NCBI GenBank assembly: GCA_905480065.1
Contig: CAJQOV010000007.1
Location: 1-30,394 of the forward strand
Direction: 5' to 3'
Length of the DNA stretch: 30,394 bases
From: an uncultured Gammaproteobacteria bacterium
GTDB lineage: Bacteria; Pseudomonadota; Gammaproteobacteria; UBA9214
Below the pieces are notes generated by a model, which ran no database searches, was not told where the DNA came from, and saw only the letters and a program-made list of their open reading frames with translations. A program made the position numbers and the translations under genes. This document shows, piece by piece, positions 15,202 through 22,616 of this stretch (position 1 is the stretch's first letter; each line of letters starts with the position of its first letter).

Positions 15202-16015
15202 GTACGGACTCCTGGTCAGATCTCTGTGACGGGCATTATAAGGCTAATGACAGCAACCAATAGCCTGGGTCCTGCGCGGCAGCGGTGTTACTGGCTGCAG
15301 AATGTTCCCTGTCCTGCGCTATCGCGCAGGATGAAAATGTCGGTGCAGTAATACCATGATGCAAGTGCGCCGGGGTTCAACCAGCGGGTGGCTGGCAACG
15401 CAGAATAGCTGCAACGTATCCCGCATGCGCCGGGCGGTCCGGGGTTTTGCCGCTGTACAGGGGTTTTCCTGGCCGGTGGATCATGTGGTATCTGTGCCAA
15501 ATGGGGAAGCTGTTTGCTGCAAATTTGCAGAACTGCCGGTATTGCCACGGCCTGGCCTGCCGGGCAGGCTGTGGGGCCGCGTGTATGCTGGCAATATCTT
15601 GTTGTTTCATAAAGGAAATATAAGCTATGCCGCGTGCCATGGGGGGTGGCCTGCAAGCAGGTGTTCATTGGCAAATTCCTAAACGCCCGCCGCCTCCGCC
15701 AGCAATAATGCCCTGCTGCAATTGCCTCTGGCAGGTGTATCACTTCCCGTGCAACGGGAAGTTGCGCATGGCCCTCGGTACGGTGAACTGGCCGCGGCAT
15801 GACGCGCGCGGCCCGCTTGGCTGGTTAGCTAGGCGTTGCGTAACATTGCCTGGCAAGCAGCGCCTGGAGCATATTTGCATGGCACGGGGGTACTGCAGGG
15901 TGCCGGTTACATGCTGGTAAAACCGGGTTTTGGTTGGCGTCTGGAGAGCGTTACTTTATAGTCTCGGCAACTTGCCAATGCATACGCAGCACATTCAGTG
16001 CTGACGGGGAGCCCG
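15202..16015. other. Long intergenic region with three inverted repeats between divergent genes
   Basis: About 800 bases without a convincing gene. It holds a perfect 8-bp hairpin TCCTGCGC-TATC-GCGCAGGA (15312-15331), a perfect 14-bp palindrome CTGCAAATTTGCAG (15517-15530), and an 8-bp hairpin ACTTCCCG-TGCAA-CGGGAAGT (15742-15762). None is followed by a T-run. A 97-codon frame at 15627 has AAAGGA upstream, but its Cys/Trp/Pro-rich translation looks like noise. The palindrome could be a regulator site for either divergent operon. Confidence 0.5.
15235..15240 (-). promoter_or_regulatory. Candidate -10 box for the LolA-like/barrel operon
   Basis: The minus strand reads TATAAT here, 33 bases upstream of the start codon. 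A matching -35 is poor (TATTGG at about 16 bases spacing), so the site might need an activator. Confidence 0.45.
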
Positions 16016-16924
16016 ATGGCCGATCGCAGATTACAGGTGTTTCATACCGTAGCCCGGTTGCTGAGCTTCACCAAGGCGGCGGAAAGCCTGCACATGACCC
16101 AGCCGGCAGTGACGTTCCAGGTGCGTCAGCTGGAGGAATATTTCAATACGCGACTGTTCGATCGCACCCATAACCGCATCAGTCTCACCGATGCCGGCGA
16201 GCGGGTGTATGAATACGCAGTGCAGATCTTCGACCTGTACGCGGAAATGGACAATGCTGTCCGCGATATGACCGGCGAAATCAGCGGCATACTCATCATC
16301 GGTGCGAGCACCACCATCGCCGAATACATGCTGCCGTCATTGCTGGGCGACTTCAAAAAGAAGTATCCGGACGTCAATGTTCACCTCAAGGTATCCAACT
16401 CCGATGGCATCGTTTCCATGGTGGAAAACAATGATATCGACCTGGGCGTGGTCGAGGCGCCGGTGATGAACAAGAACCTGGTGGTGGAGAACTGTCGCAA
16501 CGACCGCCTGGTGGCGATTGTTCCGCCTGCCCATGCGCTGGCTGGCAAAACGGTGGTGCGGCTGAAAGACCTGCTGAACCATGATTTCATCGCCCGCGAG
16601 GAAGGCTCGGGTACCCGGGAAGTGATTGAAGAATATCTGGCGGATGCAGGTATCCGGCCGGCCGACCTGACCGTGGCGATGGAGCTGGGCAGTCCCGAGG
16701 CGATCAAGGGCGCTGTCGAGGCGGGCATGGGGGTTTCGATTGTTTCGGAAGTGACCATTCACAAGGAATTGCAGCTGGGAACACTGGTCGCCCTGGAGCT
16801 GGATCCGCCCCTGCAGCGGCCGTTTTCCTTCGTGCATCAGAAGCAGAAATTCCGCCAGCGCGCGATGGACGAGTTGCTCGAATTCGCACGCGCCTATTGC
16901 CTGTCGCACAGAAATGATGCCTGA
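16016..16924 (+). CDS. LysR-family transcription regulator
   Basis: A 302-residue regulator. The N-terminal winged helix-turn-helix (about residues 5-62) has the LysR pattern: LSFTKAAESLHMTQPAVTFQ, then QLEEYFNTRLFDRT and ISLTDAG. A linker helix and a periplasmic-binding-protein-like effector domain (about 90-295) follow, with IGASTTIAEYMLPSLL and a GSGTREVIEEYL segment. The CysB/CbbR-like subgroup is closest by pattern, but the effector cannot be named. The start at 16016 has GGGGAG 4 bases upstream; an in-frame GTG at 15998 is less likely. LysR regulators often control a divergent neighbour, here the LolA-like operon, though the distance of about 800 bases is long for that. Confidence 0.92.
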   Translation: MADRRLQVFHTVARLLSFTKAAESLHMTQPAVTFQVRQLEEYFNTRLFDRTHNRISLTDAGERVYEYAVQIFDLYAEMDNAVRDMTGEISGILIIGASTTIAEYMLPSLLGDFKKKYPDVNVHLKVSNSDGIVSMVENNDIDLGVVEAPVMNKNLVVENCRNDRLVAIVPPAHALAGKTVVRLKDLLNHDFIAREEGSGTREVIEEYLADAGIRPADLTVAMELGSPEAIKGAVEAGMGVSIVSEVTIHKELQLGTLVALELDPPLQRPFSFVHQKQKFRQRAMDELLEFARAYCLSHRNDA

Positions 16925-16981
16925 TCACCCCCTGTTCACTGCCTGCAGATACGCTCCGCTGTTGCACAGGGTGGTTACACC

Positions 16982-17356
16982 ATGAGTAACACGGGCCAGG
17001 AATTGCTGTCGCTGTTCGAGCAACTGGGTGCGAGTGAACGGCATACATTGCTGGCGTTCGCGCATTTTCTGGCATCCCGCGGGTCATCCGGCGCGGCCGG
17101 CAGGGTGTCCGCTCCGGTCATAATCCCCGAGCCGGAACCGATTGAGCGACCCGCACAGGAAAGCATCGTGGCGGGACTGAAACGGCTGTCCAGCACCTAC
17201 CCGATGCTCGACAAGAGTGAAATGCTCAGTGCCACTTCCGACCTGGTAGCGACCAATATCATGCAGGGTACCGATTCCGCCCGGGTCATCGACGAGCTGG
17301 AGGAAATCTTTGCCACGCATTACCGGCAGCTGCAGTCTGCGCACCGGGGCAAATGA
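16982..17356 (+). CDS. Small protein of unknown function, coupled to the permease gene
   Basis: A 124-residue protein I do not recognise. It has an N-terminal helical part (about 1-33, LLSLFEQLGASERHTLLAFA), a Pro/Glu-rich linker (about 45-60) and a helical C-terminal part (about 62-118). No signal peptide or membrane segment is present, so it should be cytosolic. The stop codon lies one base before the start of the AI-2E/PerM permease gene (TGAAATG), so the two are almost certainly one operon and probably act together. AGGGTGG about 8 bases upstream serves as ribosome site. Confidence 0.75.
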   Translation: MSNTGQELLSLFEQLGASERHTLLAFAHFLASRGSSGAAGRVSAPVIIPEPEPIERPAQESIVAGLKRLSSTYPMLDKSEMLSATSDLVATNIMQGTDSARVIDELEEIFATHYRQLQSAHRGK

Positions 17357-17357
17357 A

Positions 17358-18440
17358 ATGAATATCCTCTACGAATGGTATCAACGCACGATTTCCGATC
17401 CACAGGCGGTCATTCTGGCCATATCGCTCACGGCCGGTTTCCTGGTCATGGTGACGCTTGGGCAAATGCTGGCACCGGTCCTGGCCGGCGTGGTGATCGC
17501 CTATCTGCTGGATGGCGTAGTCGAGAAATGTCACCGGCTGGGTGCGCCACGGGTTTCCGCGGTGATACTGGTGTTCCTGCTGTTTATGTCGTTTCTTGTA
17601 TTTGCGCTGGTGTGGATGGTGCCGCGCCTGTACACCCAGGTGACGCAGTTGCTGCGCGAGTTGCCGGAAATTATCCAGATGGGGCAGGTTGCCATGATGC
17701 AGTTGCCGGAAAAATATCCCAGCCTGTTTACCGTGGCACAGGTAAATGACCTGGGTATCAGCATGCGTACCGAGATCACCGCGATGAGTCAGCGGGTGTT
17801 GTCGCTTTCGGTGCCGGTGGTGTTCGGTCTGATGACGCTGATGGTATATATCGTGCTGGTGCCGGTACTCGCGTTTTTCTTCCTCAAGGACAAGCACCGC
17901 ATCATGGCGTGGTTCAGTCAACGTTTGCCGCACCAGCGGCGGCTGGTGGACGAGGTGGCGCGTGACGCCAATATCCAGGTATCCAACTATGTGCGCGGCA
18001 AGGTGTGGGAAATCTTCATCGTGGGCGCCGTTACCTTCGCGGTGTTTACCTATATGGGACTGCAGTATGCGCTGCTGCTGTCTACCATGGTTGGCCTGTC
18101 GGTGATCATCCCGTACATCGGCGCGGCAGTGGTGACCCTGCCGATTGCCCTGATTGCCTGGTTTCAGTGGGGCTGGAGTCCGGAATTTGGCTGGCTGCTG
18201 GCCGTCTATGGTGTCTTGCAGGCACTCGATGGCTACCTGCTGGTGCCGTTGCTGTTCTCGGAAGTCGTGAACCTGCATCCGGTGGCAATTATCGTGGCCA
18301 TCCTGGTGTTTGGCGGGTTGTGGGGTTTCTGGGGAGTGTTCTTCGCGATCCCCCTGGCAACGCTGGTGCAGGCGGTAATGCAGGCCTGGCCAAGGAAGGC
18401 TAACGAAGAAGCAGCGGCACCGCCAACCGTATCAGCCTGA
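17358..18440 (+). CDS. AI-2E/PerM-family inner-membrane permease
   Basis: A 360-residue polytopic membrane protein of the AI-2E transporter (PerM/YdiK/TqsA) family. It has about seven to eight hydrophobic segments. A soluble stretch after the first pairs (about 95-145) is followed by the family-typical LVPVLAFFFLKDKHRI, NYVRGKVWEIFIVG, VGLSVIIPYIGAAVVTLP and a late LHPVAIIVAILVFGGLWGFWG block. Family members export small molecules or act as sodium-proton antiporters; the substrate here is unknown. The ATG at 17358 was chosen because it is one base past the stop of the preceding gene and starts the membrane-protein homology. Confidence 0.9.
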   Translation: MNILYEWYQRTISDPQAVILAISLTAGFLVMVTLGQMLAPVLAGVVIAYLLDGVVEKCHRLGAPRVSAVILVFLLFMSFLVFALVWMVPRLYTQVTQLLRELPEIIQMGQVAMMQLPEKYPSLFTVAQVNDLGISMRTEITAMSQRVLSLSVPVVFGLMTLMVYIVLVPVLAFFFLKDKHRIMAWFSQRLPHQRRLVDEVARDANIQVSNYVRGKVWEIFIVGAVTFAVFTYMGLQYALLLSTMVGLSVIIPYIGAAVVTLPIALIAWFQWGWSPEFGWLLAVYGVLQALDGYLLVPLLFSEVVNLHPVAIIVAILVFGGLWGFWGVFFAIPLATLVQAVMQAWPRKANEEAAAPPTVSA

Positions 18441-18475
18441 ACGGGAAAAACCGCTGCCGATGGATTTCAGCGATC

Positions 18476-18496
18476 CACACCAGCAGTGCTGGTGTG
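18476..18496. terminator. Inverted repeat between convergent permease and bcp genes
   Basis: CACACCAGCA and TGCTGGTGTG are perfect inverted 10-mers separated by one base. They lie in the 88-base gap between the convergent permease and bcp stop codons. A hairpin of about 8 bp can form. There is no T-run on either strand, so it is a possible but atypical terminator shared by both genes. Confidence 0.4.
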
Positions 18497-18528
18497 CACA
18501 TGGCAGGCAAGCCGTAACCAGTTCACGC

Positions 18529-18996
18529 TTACAGCGACTTGATGGCTTCCAGCACTTCCTCGACATGGCCGGCGACCTTGACCTTGCGCCATTCGTTGCG
18601 CAATACACCGTTCTCGTCAATCAGGAATGTGCTGCGTTCAATACCCATCACCTTGCGGCCGTACATGTTCTTTTCCCGGATGACGTCAAACAGGCGGCAG
18701 AGCTTTTCGTCACTGTCGGATAACAGGTCAAAGGGAAATTGCTGTTTGGTCCGGAAATTCTCGTGGGATTTCAGGCTGTCACGCGATATGCCCAGCACTG
18801 CCGTGTTGCGCCGCCGGAAGGTGTTGATGCGGTCGCGGAAATCCTGCCCCTCGGTGGTACAGCCGGGGGTACTGTCTTTCGGATAGAAATACAGCACCAC
18901 GCGCTGACCGGAAAAGTCCGCCAGGCTGACCGTCTTGTCGCCGGTTGCCGGCAGCCTGAAATCGGGTACCTTGTTGCCAATCGCCAGCTTGCCCAT
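18529..18996 (-). CDS. bcp: Thiol peroxidase of the Bcp/PrxQ family
   Basis: Reduces hydrogen peroxide and organic hydroperoxides with thioredoxin-type reductants; cytoplasmic. The 155-residue length is typical. The active-site motif YPKDSTPGCTTEG places the peroxidatic Cys at residue 46. Many Bcp proteins carry the resolving Cys five residues later (CxxxxC), but here that position is Gln51. Another Cys at residue 100 (DEKLC) could serve as partner, as in PrxQ variants with a distant resolving Cys. The start has AAGGAG 9 bases upstream. The gene lies 17 bases downstream of gcvR on the same strand, an order shared with E. coli. Confidence 0.93.
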   Translation of the reverse strand: MGKLAIGNKVPDFRLPATGDKTVSLADFSGQRVVLYFYPKDSTPGCTTEGQDFRDRINTFRRRNTAVLGISRDSLKSHENFRTKQQFPFDLLSDSDEKLCRLFDVIREKNMYGRKVMGIERSTFLIDENGVLRNEWRKVKVAGHVEEVLEAIKSL

Positions 18997-19013
18997 CAGA
19001 TCAGGCTCCTTCG

Positions 19014-19565
19014 TTACCCCTTGACCGGTTCGATCACGGCATCCAGGTTCAATTGATCGCAGAATTCCATGAATTCCTCGCGCAGCGCGGAGATCTGGGT
19101 GCTGGCCTTGACCTCGATGGTCAGGTGCACGGAAAACATCGGGGTGCCGGTATGTATGGCCGGATAGCTCATGGTGACCATTTCCTGGATATTGATCTGG
19201 CGCTCGGCAAAGAAGTGCGCCAGGTTGTGCACGATCCCCGGCTGCTTCATGGCGACCACATCGACCCCGTAGGGCAGCAGGTCGCGACTGCTTTCGCGGT
19301 CGCTGGTGCGGTGCGAGGTAATGGTGAGTCCGAGCCGCTCTTCCAGGCCGGGCAGCTGGTCTTCCAGCTTGGCAATATTGTTCCAGTTACCGGAAACCTG
19401 CAGCAGCAGGGCACAATCGCCACCCAGCACAGCCATGCGGCTGTCGTTGATATTGCAGCCGCAGTGCAGGACGGAACGGGAAAATTCGTCGATGATGCCG
19501 GTTTTGTCCTCGCCCAGCGCAGCGATCACCAGGTGGTGGTTCCTGTTTGTTGTTTTGTCTTTCAT
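19014..19565 (-). CDS. gcvR: Glycine cleavage system repressor-like ACT-domain protein
   Basis: A 183-residue protein with two ACT domains (about 8-85 and 95-180). The N-terminal part closely follows E. coli GcvR as I recall it: HLVIAALGEDKTGIIDEFS, then HCGCNINDSRMAVLGG and VSGNWNNI. In E. coli GcvR binds GcvA and, with glycine sensing, represses the glycine cleavage operon. Location divergent from dapA and upstream of bcp supports the same ancestry. No gcvA or gcvTHP is in the window. The ATG at 19565 was chosen over a GTG at 19604 because it fits the family N-terminus; neither has a strong ribosome site. Confidence 0.88.
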   Translation of the reverse strand: MKDKTTNRNHHLVIAALGEDKTGIIDEFSRSVLHCGCNINDSRMAVLGGDCALLLQVSGNWNNIAKLEDQLPGLEERLGLTITSHRTSDRESSRDLLPYGVDVVAMKQPGIVHNLAHFFAERQINIQEMVTMSYPAIHTGTPMFSVHLTIEVKASTQISALREEFMEFCDQLNLDAVIEPVKG

Positions 19566-19671
19566 GTTCTCGGCAATCCGGGGTATCACTGGCAAGTCTG
19601 CCACTCTGCTTGAAGTCTAGCATTTTTGTCTCGGCAGCGTGCCGGAATTGGCCGACTGCCCCACGATTTCC

Positions 19672-19700
19672 TTGTCAGTTCGGGGTCGCCTCAGTACCAT
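19672..19700 (+). promoter_or_regulatory. Candidate sigma-70 promoter for dapA-bamC
   Basis: TTGTCA (19672-19677) and TACCAT (19695-19700) are separated by an ideal 17 bases. Transcription would start near 19707, about 27 bases before the dapA start. The hexamers match the consensus at 5 of 6 and 4 of 6 positions. Confidence 0.45.
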
Positions 19701-19733
19701 GTCCACCTCGATTCAGGTGCGGAGAATCCGGAA

Positions 19734-20621
19734 ATGATTCAAGGCAGTATTGTTGCGCTGGTTACCCCCATGCACGAGGATGGTGCCATCGATGAGACCA
19801 GCCTGCAGGCACTGATCGACTTTCATGTCGAGCAGCAGTCCGACGCGCTGGTCGCAGTTGGTACCACCGGGGAATCCGCCACCCTGGACGAACATGAGCA
19901 CTGCTACATCATACGTCGTATGGTGGAAATGAGTGCCGGCCGGATACCGGTGATTGCCGGCACCGGCGCCAATTCCACGCGTGAAGCCATCGAACTCACA
20001 CGCTGTGCGCTGGACGCCGGCGCCGATGCCTGCCTGCTGGTTACCCCGTATTACAACAAGCCGACCCAGGAAGGTTTGTACCGCCACCACAAGGCCATCG
20101 CCGAGGCCGTACCAATAGCCCAGATACTGTACAATGTGCCAGGCCGTACCGCCTGTGACATGCTGCCGGACACCGTTGAGCGCTTGTCACACATCGATAA
20201 TATTACCGGTATCAAGGAAGCCACCGGAAAGCTCGACCGGGCGCGTGAAATCATGCAACGCTGTGGCGATCGCATGTCGGTATACAGTGGCGATGACGCA
20301 ACCGCGATGGAACTGATGTTGATGGGTGGCAAGGGCAATATATCGGTTACCGCCAACGTAGCACCGGCTGCAATGCATGCCTTGTGCATGGCGGCACTGG
20401 CCGGTGACCGCGCTGCTGCTACGGCAATCAATGACCGGCTCGACATCCTGCATCGCACCCTGTTCGTCGAGTCCAACCCGATACCTGTCAAGTGGGCGTT
20501 GCATGAAATGGGCATGATCCCGGCAGGCATACGACTGCCATTGACACCACTGGCTGAACCATACCACGCGACCGTCAGGCATGCGCTCGAGCAGGCCGGC
20601 GTGCTGGCAACCGCAGGATAA
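19734..20621 (+). CDS. dapA: 4-hydroxy-tetrahydrodipicolinate synthase
   Basis: Condenses pyruvate with aspartate semialdehyde, the first committed step of diaminopimelate and lysine synthesis; cytoplasmic. The 295-residue length and catalytic residues match E. coli DapA: Thr44-Thr45 in GTTGES, Tyr133 in YNVPGRT, and Schiff-base Lys161 in ITGIKEATG. The TPYYNKPTQEGLY segment is also typical. The ATG at 19734 was chosen because it begins the family N-terminus (IVALVTP) and has CGGAGA 8 bases upstream; the frame is open further upstream without homology. bamC follows after 4 bases, forming the dapA-bamC operon known from enterobacteria. Confidence 0.97.
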   Translation: MIQGSIVALVTPMHEDGAIDETSLQALIDFHVEQQSDALVAVGTTGESATLDEHEHCYIIRRMVEMSAGRIPVIAGTGANSTREAIELTRCALDAGADACLLVTPYYNKPTQEGLYRHHKAIAEAVPIAQILYNVPGRTACDMLPDTVERLSHIDNITGIKEATGKLDRAREIMQRCGDRMSVYSGDDATAMELMLMGGKGNISVTANVAPAAMHALCMAALAGDRAAATAINDRLDILHRTLFVESNPIPVKWALHEMGMIPAGIRLPLTPLAEPYHATVRHALEQAGVLATAG

Positions 20622-20625
20622 CGTT

Positions 20626-21747
20626 ATGCGAAACAACCCGACAGTACCAACCCTGGCAGTAATCCTGATGATGACCCTGTTGCAGTCGGCATGCGGCATA
20701 ATGGACACGGTTGCTCCCGGGCGCGAAAAGATCGACTACAAGAAGAGCAAGACCATCGACAGCCTTGAGGTGCCACCGGAGTTGTCTTCCGAAGCAATCG
20801 CTGACGCGCCGGAATCACTCAACGCGGTCGAGGCGAGCTATTCCGGTACCGGTGCGGGACAGACGGTGCGGGAAACGAACACTGTGCTGGCCGCTAAATC
20901 AAACCTGCGAGTGGAACGAGATGGTAACCAGGAATGGCTGGTGGTGCAGGGTAGCCCGGACCAGATCTGGCCGCGCATGCGCGAATTCTGGCTGGAGCAG
21001 GGCTTCCTGATTCGCATGGAAGACCCGCGTATCGGTATTCTCGAAACCGACTGGAACGAGAATCGCGCGGATATTCCGCAGGGGGCGATTCGCAATCTGA
21101 TTGGCAAGGCACTGGACGCGGTGTATTCCTCGGCCACCCGTGACAAATACCGGGTGCGACTGGAGCATGGTACCGAAGCCGGAACCACGGAGATTTACCT
21201 GACACATCGCGGCGTCGAGGAAGTGTCCAGCGGATCTTCGGTGGATTCCCCGACGGTCTGGAAACCGCGCGATCCGGATCCCGAGCTGGAAGCCGAAATG
21301 CTCAAGCGGATGATGGTTTTCCTCGGCGTTGACGAGCAACAGGCGCAAACCCGGCTGGCCAGCGCGACCGAGGCACCGGCGCGTGCCGAACTGGTCAGCG
21401 AGCAGGGATTTGCCATGCTGGTGATCAAGGAGGATTTCTCGCGCGCCTGGCGCCGTACCGGCGTGGCACTGGATCGAGTCGGATTTGCCGTGAATGACCG
21501 TGACCGGTCGAGCGGGACCTACTTCGTCAAGTACAACGACCCGCTGGGCGAGCAGGAAGAGGAAGGCATGTTGAGCAAGCTTGCCTTCTGGTCCTCCGAC
21601 GAAAAGGAAGATACCTCGGAATACCGGATTGTGCTGCAGGCAAACGGCGCAACCACCAATGTCATTGTGAATGACGATCAGGGGGTGCGCGACAAGTCCA
21701 CGACGGCGAAACGCATCCTGACCCTGCTGGAAGAGCAGCTGCGCTAG
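20626..21747 (+). CDS. bamC: Outer-membrane assembly lipoprotein BamC (NlpB)
   Basis: Lipoprotein subunit of the BAM complex that inserts beta-barrel proteins into the outer membrane. The 373-residue protein has a signal peptide ending in a weak lipobox (LLQSAC, lipidated Cys23). An unstructured N-terminal part has the YKKSKTIDSLEVPPEL stretch that in BamC contacts BamD. Two helix-grip domains follow (about 95-205 and 245-365), starting with QEWLVVQGSPDQIWPRMREFW and GFAMLVIKEDFSRAWRRTG. The start has AGGA 7 bases upstream and lies 4 bases after the dapA stop. Longer than the E. coli protein (about 344 residues) but same layout. Confidence 0.93.
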   Translation: MRNNPTVPTLAVILMMTLLQSACGIMDTVAPGREKIDYKKSKTIDSLEVPPELSSEAIADAPESLNAVEASYSGTGAGQTVRETNTVLAAKSNLRVERDGNQEWLVVQGSPDQIWPRMREFWLEQGFLIRMEDPRIGILETDWNENRADIPQGAIRNLIGKALDAVYSSATRDKYRVRLEHGTEAGTTEIYLTHRGVEEVSSGSSVDSPTVWKPRDPDPELEAEMLKRMMVFLGVDEQQAQTRLASATEAPARAELVSEQGFAMLVIKEDFSRAWRRTGVALDRVGFAVNDRDRSSGTYFVKYNDPLGEQEEEGMLSKLAFWSSDEKEDTSEYRIVLQANGATTNVIVNDDQGVRDKSTTAKRILTLLEEQLR

Positions 21748-21759
21748 CGCGCCGGTCGC

Positions 21760-22521
21760 ATGCGGTTTGCATCCCTGGGCAGCGGCAGTCGTGGCAATGC
21801 CACGCTGATCGAGTCCGGTACCACGCTGGTCATGCTGGATTGCGGGTTTTCCGTGCGCGAAACGGAGCGACGCATGGCGCTACTCGGCCGGTCCCCGCAA
21901 CAGCTCGATGCGGTACTGGTGACCCACGAGCACGGTGATCATGTGCGCGGAGTTCCGGCACTGGCGCGCAAATACCGTTTGCCGGTCTGGTTGACGCATG
22001 GCACCTGGCAAATGCTGCGCGATCCCGACCTGCCTGCGGTGCAACATTTCCACGGCCATCATGCATTCCCGATCAACGACCTGCAGGTCGAACCGTTTAC
22101 CGTGCCACACGACGCGCGGGAACCCTGCCAGTTCTGTTTCAGTGATGGCGCACGCCGCCTGGGTGTACTCACCGATACCGGTCGGGCGACACCGCACATC
22201 CTGGCCAGCTTGCAGGGCTGCGATGCGCTGCTGCTGGAATGCAATCACGATGCCGGTATGCTGGCGGACGGTCCGTATTCTGCGTCGCTCAAACAGCGCG
22301 TGGGTGGCCCACTTGGGCATCTCAGCAATGACCAGGCCGGGGAGATCCTGTCCCGGCTGGATCATGCACGCCTGCAACACCTGGTTGCCGCTCACCTGAG
22401 TGACAAGAACAACCGGCCGGAACTGGCCAGCAATGCGCTGGCACAGGTGGTCGGGTGTAGCGCCGACTGGATTGCGGTTGCCGGGCAGGAAGCGGGGCTG
22501 GGCTGGCGCGAGATCGCCTGA
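21760..22521 (+). CDS. MBL-fold metallohydrolase, YycJ/WalJ-like
   Basis: A 253-residue metallo-beta-lactamase-fold protein. The metal motif THEHGDH gives His56, His58, Asp60 and His61. Further ligands are probably His116 in VPHDA and Asp138 in LTDTGR, with His165 or His221 (AAHLSDKNN) closing the site. The N-terminal RFASLGSGSRGNATLIE segment is characteristic of the YycJ/WalJ subgroup, thought to be phosphodiesterases or nucleases. The gene starts 12 bases after the bamC stop and is probably in the same transcript. The ribosome site is poor. The biological substrate is unknown. Confidence 0.88.
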   Translation: MRFASLGSGSRGNATLIESGTTLVMLDCGFSVRETERRMALLGRSPQQLDAVLVTHEHGDHVRGVPALARKYRLPVWLTHGTWQMLRDPDLPAVQHFHGHHAFPINDLQVEPFTVPHDAREPCQFCFSDGARRLGVLTDTGRATPHILASLQGCDALLLECNHDAGMLADGPYSASLKQRVGGPLGHLSNDQAGEILSRLDHARLQHLVAAHLSDKNNRPELASNALAQVVGCSADWIAVAGQEAGLGWREIA

Positions 22522-22616
22522 CAGCGCAAGGTCGGGGCCTGATCCGGCCTACATTTCATCCGGTCCATCCAGTATTATTCGCAGCTCACCTATCCCATAC
22601 CCGCCCCGGAGTCGCA

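Noticed and set aside
15627..15920. A 97-codon plus-strand frame preceded by AAAGGA
   Set aside because: The translation is rich in Cys, Trp and Pro with no family resemblance, and it spans a perfect hairpin; likely chance.
16916..16927. ATGCCTGATCAC also found at the left edge of the MITE-like element
   Set aside because: Here it is the end of the LysR coding frame with no terminal repeat next to it; a chance 12-base match.
22522..22616. A purine or glycine riboswitch upstream of purL
   Set aside because: The 95-base gap has no conserved aptamer core that I can recognise.
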